Part shown: positions 6,291 to 10,548 of the stretch, in pieces | Layout: every line of letters begins with the position of its first letter | Numbering within the stretch: the first letter of the stretch is position 1 | NCBI GenBank assembly: GCA_012842105.1 | Contig: DUTL01000324.1 | Span: 1 to 10,548, forward strand | Origin: Candidatus Fermentithermobacillaceae bacterium | GTDB taxonomy: Bacteria; Bacillota; Sulfobacillia; Fermentithermobacillales; Fermentithermobacillaceae | DNA length: 10,548 nt | Direction of reading: 5' to 3' | Translations under genes and position numbers: made by a program | Notes under the pieces: model-generated | The model's database searches: none | The model's input: only the letters and a program-made list of their open reading frames with translations | Told to the model about the DNA's origin: nothing

Positions 6291-6842
6291 GTGAAATTGG
6301 CGGAGATTCTAAAAGCTTTGGGCAATGAGACACGTTACGATCTTGTGCAGCTCCTTGTACGTCATGAATACTGCGTCAGGGCACTTGCTGATCATCTAAA
6401 CATTTCTGAATCTGCAGTTTCACAACATCTCAGTGTCCTGCGAGATGCAGGGCTTGTGGAAGGACACAGAAGAGGATATTACATTCACTACTGGGTCGAT
6501 AGAGACGCCCTGAAAGATGCGGCTGCCAGGATCACTGAACTGGCAAACGTAACCCCCTGCAGTTTTGAACGTAGTAGGCATACACGCGAAGAAATCTGTT
6601 CTGCAGAAAGGAGGGAATCAGCAATGGCCGAGAAAGACAAGTGCAAGCACCCCGAATTAAGGCCAGAGGACGGCAAGTGCACCGACGAGCAAATCAAGAA
6701 GTGTCATGGTGATGAAGAGAAACATACTTGCGATGAGAAGAAGCCTTGTCATGAGAAAGGAGAACCTTGCGGTGAGAAGGAAGAGTCTTGCCATGACAAG
6801 GAAGAGCCTTGCGAGAAGTGTACCGGAGAGAATAGCAATTAA
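6291..6842 (+). CDS. ArsR-family metalloregulator with Cys-rich C-terminal tail
   Basis: The 183-aa product has a winged-helix ArsR/SmtB domain at about residues 1-90: A-L-G-N-E-T-R at 9-15, recognition region around A-L-A-D-H-L-N-I-S-E-S-A-V-S-Q-H-L (31-47), and wing near 57-69. It is expected to repress its own promoter and release on metal or another signal. The alpha-3 segment reads C-V-R (28-30), so the second Cys of the classic C-V-C arsenic site is replaced. Other cysteines are at 90 and 103. From residue 112 an unusual hydrophilic tail follows, with nine Cys (118, 130, 138, 147, 153, 160, 167, 174, 177) and five His, the later Cys spaced mostly by seven. Typical ArsR proteins are about 100-120 aa, so the tail is an added domain. 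GTG 6291 has no Shine-Dalgarno, but an in-frame TGA at 6279 rules out a longer start. Confidence 0.85.
   Translation: MKLAEILKALGNETRYDLVQLLVRHEYCVRALADHLNISESAVSQHLSVLRDAGLVEGHRRGYYIHYWVDRDALKDAAARITELANVTPCSFERSRHTREEICSAERRESAMAEKDKCKHPELRPEDGKCTDEQIKKCHGDEEKHTCDEKKPCHEKGEPCGEKEESCHDKEEPCEKCTGENSN
6607..6615 (+). promoter_or_regulatory. Internal Shine-Dalgarno inside the ArsR gene
   Basis: AAAGGAGGG is a near-perfect ribosome-binding site at ideal distance from ATG 6624. Bases 6610-6616 (GGAGGGA) could also pair with TTCCTCC at 6283-6289 just before the ArsR start, over seven pairs including one G-U. Such pairing might hide the internal site, but it is speculative. Confidence 0.65.
6624..6842 (+). 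CDS. Possible separate 72-aa Cys-rich metal-binding peptide from an internal start
   Basis: ATG 6624 is in the same frame as the ArsR gene (its residue 112) and is preceded by AAAGGAGGG at 6607-6615, eight bases away. This is a far better translation signal than the one at the annotated ArsR start. The predicted peptide of 72 residues begins M-A-E-K-D-K-C-K-H-P-E-L-R-P and holds nine Cys and five His in a Lys/Glu-rich background. It ends in about four heptad-like units of the type C-H-E-K-x-E-x. I recall small free-standing proteins with this K-C-K-H-P-E-L-R-P opening in clostridial genomes. The locus may therefore be a recent fusion that kept its own start and makes both proteins. A metal-buffering role is inferred from composition only. 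Confidence 0.6.
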   Translation: MAEKDKCKHPELRPEDGKCTDEQIKKCHGDEEKHTCDEKKPCHEKGEPCGEKEESCHDKEEPCEKCTGENSN

Positions 6843-6870
6843 TACATGATCGCCGGAATGCAGATTAGAC

Positions 6871-7203
6871 ATGAACACGTTCAACCTGTACCGGGAGAAT
6901 GCTGTTCATGTCATCTTTTTTAAAGTGCAGGAAGTTTCCTATTGGTCAACGCTCATCCACTGCACCAGACTGCCCGTCCAAATGTACTTCGAAAACCTCA
7001 CTGTGGTCAATGATCTGATCATGTCACAGATTCTGGCCAGATCTGCAGCCGAAGAAACAACAGTGCTCTTGGAGGAACAATGCTATATCACCGGAGCACG
7101 TATTGTTTCAGACGCACTTGTCTTCCAGGCTCATGAACCACGTCTTGCAACGGGCTCTATAGATAGAGTTTACCTGTACATTGTAGACCTTGCTAAGCGG
7201 TGA
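6871..7203 (+). CDS. Hypothetical protein, 110 aa, unrecognised
   Basis: I do not recognise this product. The frame lies 28 bp after the ArsR gene on the same strand, and its codon choice looks coding. The translation has alternating hydrophobic stretches suggestive of a small alpha/beta protein: V-H-V-I-F-F-K-V (12-19), and V-Y-L-Y-I-V-D-L-A near the C-terminus (99-107). No membrane helix, signal peptide or Cys cluster is evident. ATG 6871 has no good Shine-Dalgarno, so the true start may be downstream or the gene may be translated by coupling to arsR. It could be co-transcribed with arsR and thus be its regulated target, since no terminator separates them. A false frame or a fragment of a longer protein is also possible. 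Confidence 0.45.
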   Translation: MNTFNLYRENAVHVIFFKVQEVSYWSTLIHCTRLPVQMYFENLTVVNDLIMSQILARSAAEETTVLLEEQCYITGARIVSDALVFQAHEPRLATGSIDRVYLYIVDLAKR

Positions 7204-7345
7204 ACAGAGTTTGAAAGTAGCGTCCGTCGTTCGTACTTCTACCGAAAAGAAGGATCATGGGAGATCGTAGCATAAAAGGATAACAGAGAACTGCCATTGT
7301 GCCTTACCTTGACAACGAGATGAGCGAAAGCGAGGAAAACCGGTT

Positions 7346-7879
7346 ATGATGTCCCAAATCTCCCAGATGGTTCAAAGCCCCGTAGGGCCTCTCAAAATAA
7401 CGGTGGAGGACGGTTTTGTTACCGGCCTTGAGTTCTCTGAGGGTACATCGAAAACTCAAAAACTTGATGTCCCATATGAGACAAACTTAGGTGATAGGAC
7501 CGCAGTGCGAACCGGCAAGAAAGATGAAGACAATCTCAAGGTCCTCAATCAGGCCATCCACGAACTAGACGCTTACTTTGCCGGCCGGTTGCACCGGTTC
7601 ACCGTTCCCGTAAGGTTTTCGGGAACGCACTTCCAACAGACGGTCTGGCAAGCCATGCAGGAAATCAGCTATGGAGAAACCAAGACCTATGGTGAACTTG
7701 CCGGGGCTGCAGGTTCTCCCAAAGCAGCCCGCGCCGTAGGAAATGCCTGCGCCGCCAACCCTGTTGCCATAATCGTGCCTTGCCACAGAGTCCTGGCACA
7801 AAACGGGCTTGGAGGGTTCGGAGGAGGCATCGATACGAAGCGGTGGCTACTGGATTTGGAAAGGACAAACGCAGATTAA
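7346..7879 (+). CDS. ogt: Methylated-DNA--protein-cysteine S-methyltransferase (Ogt/MGMT)
   Basis: The 177-aa product is an O6-alkylguanine-DNA alkyltransferase, which repairs O6-alkylguanine by moving the alkyl group irreversibly to its own cysteine. The active site I-V-P-C-H-R-V spans 143-149 with acceptor Cys146. The Arg-finger region K-A-A-R-A-V-G-N-A-C-A-A-N-P is at 126-139, with Arg129. The G-x-T-x-T-Y-G-E-L-A segment (110-119) is the conserved DNA-binding entry. The N-terminal ribonuclease-like domain (1-90) has a longer, charged 37-62 linker than E. coli Ogt. ATG 7346 follows GAGG (7332-7335) at ten bases. A 16-codon GTG frame (7299-7349) ends in a TGA that overlaps this start, so coupling to a leader is conceivable but weak. 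No Ada-type DNA-binding domain is fused. Confidence 0.93.
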   Translation: MMSQISQMVQSPVGPLKITVEDGFVTGLEFSEGTSKTQKLDVPYETNLGDRTAVRTGKKDEDNLKVLNQAIHELDAYFAGRLHRFTVPVRFSGTHFQQTVWQAMQEISYGETKTYGELAGAAGSPKAARAVGNACAANPVAIIVPCHRVLAQNGLGGFGGGIDTKRWLLDLERTNAD

Positions 7880-7982
7880 GTCGTATTTTCCGCTATTCCA
7901 AAAGATCGCCTGGAGACATAACAAGGTGATTGACCTGTAAACTACGCCACTGGAGACACAGTGAACACATCCCAACAATTCA

Positions 7983-8006
7983 AGGGCCAGGCATCCACCC
8001 GGCCCT
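7983..8006. terminator. Probable terminator hairpin between convergent ogt and M20 genes
   Basis: On the minus strand AGGGCCGGGT pairs with GCCTGGCCCT around a 4-base loop (ten pairs, two of them G-U), followed by a modest T-containing stretch (TTGAATTGTT). The stem lies 52 bp past the M20 stop. On the plus strand it is weaker, with mismatches where the wobble pairs lie, and is followed by CTTAGTTT. It most likely ends the M20 transcript and may also stop ogt readthrough. Confidence 0.5.
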
Positions 8007-8058
8007 CTTAGTTTAAGCAATATCCCGCAATCCCAAACAATAGCGAAATGACGGAAAC

Positions 8059-9474
8059 TCAACCAAAGAACCTGTCCAACGGAAACTCCTTTCCCTGAGG
8101 GAACGGGCATTTATAAGGGGAATCCTTTGTCTTCTCCTTGAATTCACCCCACGCTTTCTTTACCAGTTCCGGATTTTCAATCAGTTCAAGGGCGCACAGG
8201 GCCATGGTTTTTGCGCCAACCAGCATTCCCTTATGGCCAATGGAACTGCCCGACGAAGCGCAGTTTTGCCATGAATGCCCCGGGCAGCCAATGGGCACTG
8301 TTGCAGCCGACATTTGCACCGTTGGCACTATCCAGCTTACATCTCCAACGTCGGTAGAACCTCCGCCCGATCTGCCTTTGCCCCTGGGAGGCAGCAAGGA
8401 GGTGTGGATCACCTGCTCTTTGAGCTCAGGAAATTCCTGAAAATCCGGGCTGTTGCGCAAATTCTCAACCATGGACTTATCGAAAGTCTCAGCCAGTTTC
8501 CTTCCAAACTCCAGGTCCTTTTCATCAAATGCAGGCGGGCCAACCTTCTGCAGGCAATCCCACATAACATCAGCCAAAACTTCGTTAAGGAGCACATTGT
8601 AGCAGCCTGTAAGGAAGTCAATCTCAAAAGTGGTTCCCGTCATAAGCGCTGCGCCTTTTGCTACATTGACCAGCCTTTCGTAAATCTCGTCAACCTGGTC
8701 ACGCCTGGGAGCCCTCACAAAATACCACACTTCGGCGAACGCAGGTACCACGTTGGGCTGGCCGCCGCCTGACGTAATTACATAATGAATAGAAGCATCC
8801 TTTATGACATGCTCGCGCAAATAGTTGGCACCGACGCTCATGAGTTCCACAGCATCCAGCGCCGAACGGCCGTTATGAGGGTCACCTGCTGCGTGGGCAG
8901 TCTTCCCAAAGAACTGAAACTTAGCTGAATTCATTGCAGTGCCGCTACTCAACCTAACAGTGTTGATCGAGCCGGGATGCCATGTAATCGAAATGTCCAG
9001 GTCAGAAAAGAGCCCCTCTCTGGCCATGTATACCTTCCCTGCCAAAAGTTCTTCAGCCGGGCAACCGTAGTACCTTACCGTACCGGAAAGTCCTCTCTCT
9101 TCAAGCGCCTGCTTCACAGCCACAGCCGCTCCCAGCGAGGCAGTCCCAAGAAGGTTGTGCCCGCACCCGTGGCCCGGGCCGCCTTCCTCTCTGGGCTTTC
9201 TTTCAGCCGAGACTTCCTGGGATACGCCTGCAAGGGCATCATACTCACCTAAAAACCCAATGTATGGCCTTCCTTCTCCCCACTCTGCAGCAAAAGCTGT
9301 GGGAATTCCCCCTGCTTCCCTGGTAACCGTAAAGCCCTGCTTTTCGAGATAGTCAGCCTGAACCTGAGCCGACTTAACCTCACCGAAACCTATTTCAGAG
9401 TAGTTCCAAACTGCATCTGCAATCTGAATCAGGTCTTGTGCCTTTTCATCCACAAACTTCAAGATATCCGCCAA
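8059..9474 (-). CDS. M20 family metal-dependent amidohydrolase, AbgB-like
   Basis: The 471-aa product is an M20-family zinc amidohydrolase closest in pattern to p-aminobenzoyl-glutamate hydrolase subunit B (AbgB, about 480 aa). Metal-binding motifs are G-H-G-C-G-H-N-L (101-108), C-P-A-E-E (138-142, with general base and ligand Glu), W-H-P-G (165-168) and S-I-G-H-K-G-M (411-417). The dimerisation/lid domain occupies about 185-300, with G-K-T-A-H-A-A-G (190-197). The C-terminal S-P-Y-K-C-P-F-P also fits AbgB relatives. It is probably cytoplasmic, with no signal peptide. The start is TTG 9474, supported by AAAGGAGGCG (9481-9490, minus) at six bases. No AbgA partner or transporter is adjacent. 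The substrate is uncertain: aminoacyl or aryl amides are typical of the family. Confidence 0.88.
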   Translation of the reverse strand: MADILKFVDEKAQDLIQIADAVWNYSEIGFGEVKSAQVQADYLEKQGFTVTREAGGIPTAFAAEWGEGRPYIGFLGEYDALAGVSQEVSAERKPREEGGPGHGCGHNLLGTASLGAAVAVKQALEERGLSGTVRYYGCPAEELLAGKVYMAREGLFSDLDISITWHPGSINTVRLSSGTAMNSAKFQFFGKTAHAAGDPHNGRSALDAVELMSVGANYLREHVIKDASIHYVITSGGGQPNVVPAFAEVWYFVRAPRRDQVDEIYERLVNVAKGAALMTGTTFEIDFLTGCYNVLLNEVLADVMWDCLQKVGPPAFDEKDLEFGRKLAETFDKSMVENLRNSPDFQEFPELKEQVIHTSLLPPRGKGRSGGGSTDVGDVSWIVPTVQMSAATVPIGCPGHSWQNCASSGSSIGHKGMLVGAKTMALCALELIENPELVKKAWGEFKEKTKDSPYKCPFPQGKEFPLDRFFG

Positions 9475-9767
9475 AAAGCTCGCCTCCTTTAGACTTGATC
9501 AAAACATGCCGGAGACACATTGAAACCCTATCCAATTTCTCCGAAGCTGAGAACTGCAATTACTGCACCGGAAAGGGCGGCAAGATTGACAGACCTTTTA
9601 CACCGGTAATTTCTTTGCCGAAGTACTGTATTATGCGGCAGTTCACATGTAAGACCGGCAGCCCTCCCCATGCCTTAGGCCCAGGTTGGCCAACAAACAT
9701 ATTCTCAGTTACATGTTCTTCTCCGTCAAGACGTGTTTTCCTGCATTGTTTCCGGGTTCGAAACAGT

Positions 9768-10499
9768 TTACAGCACACTTGCCATGCGGAGTATCCCCTG
9801 AAGCAAGACCAGCACAATACATGCAAAAGCCGTAGGTATTACAATAGACAGCAGCGTCCATTTTTTACTGCCGGTTTCTTTGAACACTGTGTAAACAGTA
9901 GTTCCACAAGGATAATGAAGCAGCGAAAACAACATGGCAGATACAGCAGTCACCCAGGTCCATCCATGTTGAAACAGAACCGACTGCATGGCAGCCATAG
10001 ATGCGGCCTGGGACATGGCGCTCTGAGAAAGATAGGCCATCAAAGCGATAGGAATGACAATTTCGTTGGCGGGAAATCCCAGAATGAAGGCGAGCAGGAT
10101 TACCCCGTCCATGCCAAGCAGCCGCCCGGCAGGGTTCAGAAAGTTCGCTAGGGCGGCGAGCAGAGTTGATCCCCCAAGCGGGACGTTTGCCAAAAGCCAC
10201 GTTACTACACCACAAGGTGCTGCCACCAGGACTGCACGCTCCAACACAAAGATCGTACGGTCTTTGAAAGCACGTGCAATCACTTGAAACACCTTGGGTT
10301 TCCGGTACGGGGGAAGTTCCATGATGAAAGACGACGGAACGCCTTTGAGAATTGTCTTAGACAGTATATACGAGACCAAGAACGTGCTGGCCACTCCAAT
10401 CAGAATGGCACATAAAACTGCAGTTCCCGACACTGCTGCTGATAATACCGCCGAGCCGGCGGTGTGCGCGCCTGACTGTGAAAGCACAGGGCCGGCGGT
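9768..10499 (-). CDS. feoB: Ferrous iron transporter FeoB, C-terminal fragment
   Basis: The frame encodes the C-terminal membrane part of FeoB, the Fe(II) uptake protein, with no N-terminal GTPase domain. Visible segments, numbered from GTG 10487: S-F-I-M-E-L-P-P-Y-R (53-62), the Gate helix after K-D-R-T-I-F-V-L-E-R-A, G-F-P-A-N-E-I-V-I-P (137-146), and H-Y-P-C-G-T-T-V-Y-T-V-F-K-E-T-G-S (191-207), typical of clostridial FeoB. Several membrane helices are evident (about 22-45, 80-102, 128-152, 178-195, 212-232). The frame runs upstream of GTG 10487 without a stop to 10520, so GTG is not a true start. Reading is cut by the palindrome at 10451-10548, whose second half (10500 on) is probably artefact. 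The gene is therefore partial here, likely by assembly. Confidence 0.85.
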   Translation of the reverse strand, partial: TAGPVLSQSGAHTAGSAVLSAAVSGTAVLCAILIGVASTFLVSYILSKTILKGVPSSFIMELPPYRKPKVFQVIARAFKDRTIFVLERAVLVAAPCGVVTWLLANVPLGGSTLLAALANFLNPAGRLLGMDGVILLAFILGFPANEIVIPIALMAYLSQSAMSQAASMAAMQSVLFQHGWTWVTAVSAMLFSLLHYPCGTTVYTVFKETGSKKWTLLSIVIPTAFACIVLVLLQGILRMASVL

Positions 10500-10548
10500 A
10501 CCGCCGGCCCTGTGCTTTCACAGTCAGGCGCGCACACCGCCGGCTCGG
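10451..10548. repeat. Perfect 98-bp palindrome at the window end
   Basis: Bases 10451-10499 are the exact reverse complement of 10500-10548, with no loop, centred on GGTACC at 10497-10502. All 49 pairs match up to the last base of the window, so the palindrome may continue. The left arm encodes plausible FeoB residues in frame. The right arm adds only its mirror image and puts a TGA in frame at 10518-10520. This is most easily explained as a fold-back assembly or amplification artefact at a contig end. Confidence 0.95.

Noticed and set aside
7299..7349. 16-codon GTG frame whose stop overlaps the ogt start.
   Set aside because: No ribosome-binding site and very short. Kept only as a remark in the ogt entry.
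8275..8772. 165-codon plus-strand frame opposite the M20 gene.
   Set aside because: The M20 gene on the other strand has all its metal-binding motifs.
9475..9767. Gap between M20 and feoB, with a minus-strand frame (9560-9826) and a possible 46-codon ATG subframe at 9700.
   Set aside because: No ribosome-binding site precedes ATG 9700, and the longer frame overlaps the feoB end. A GTTGGCCAAC palindrome at 9685-9694 is short enough to be chance.

Overview
The window looks like mid-GC DNA from an anaerobic Gram-positive bacterium of the Clostridia/Bacillota type. Evidence: most genes have strong AGGAGG-type ribosome-binding sites, GTG and TTG starts are frequent, and the gene content fits (a butyrate-type CoA-transferase, a clostridial-style FeoB gate domain, a DUF3795 cysteine protein, an ArsR regulator with a metal-binding tail). 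No rRNA, tRNA or taxonomic marker is present, so I cannot name a genus.

Layout. Positions 1-824 are gene-poor and begin with a 38-bp direct repeat and related short motifs. Positions 825-3754 hold a tight four-gene plus-strand operon of membrane proteins with 15-18 bp gaps. Two are multi-pass proteins and two have a soluble domain between an N- and a C-terminal membrane helix. The first is a DUF6754 protein. I recall the other three as its usual uncharacterised neighbours. This is the best candidate for an undescribed system in the window. A perfect 14-bp hairpin (3784-3818) separates it from a convergent acetyl-CoA hydrolase/CoA-transferase family gene (3887-5230, minus), which has a dyad upstream that could be its operator.

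Positions 5603-5950 encode a DUF3795 cysteine-rich protein, followed by a 53-bp tandem repeat (6079-6202). An ArsR-family regulator (6291-6842) follows, with a strong promoter whose spacer carries an inverted repeat, as expected for autoregulation. Its C-terminal 72 residues form a Cys/His/Glu/Lys-rich tail with an in-frame internal ribosome-binding site and ATG, so the gene may also make a free metal-binding peptide. Then come an unrecognised 110-aa protein (6871-7203) and an Ogt-type DNA alkyltransferase (7346-7879).

On the minus strand are an M20/AbgB-type amidohydrolase (8059-9474) and the C-terminal part of FeoB (9768-10499). The window ends in a perfect 98-bp palindrome (10451-10548) that interrupts the feoB frame. 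It looks like a fold-back assembly artefact at a contig end, so feoB is probably truncated by the assembly and not by biology.

The genes do not form one pathway. Metal handling (ArsR tail, FeoB) and fermentative acyl-CoA metabolism (CoA-transferase) are recognisable themes. The role of the membrane operon is unknown.
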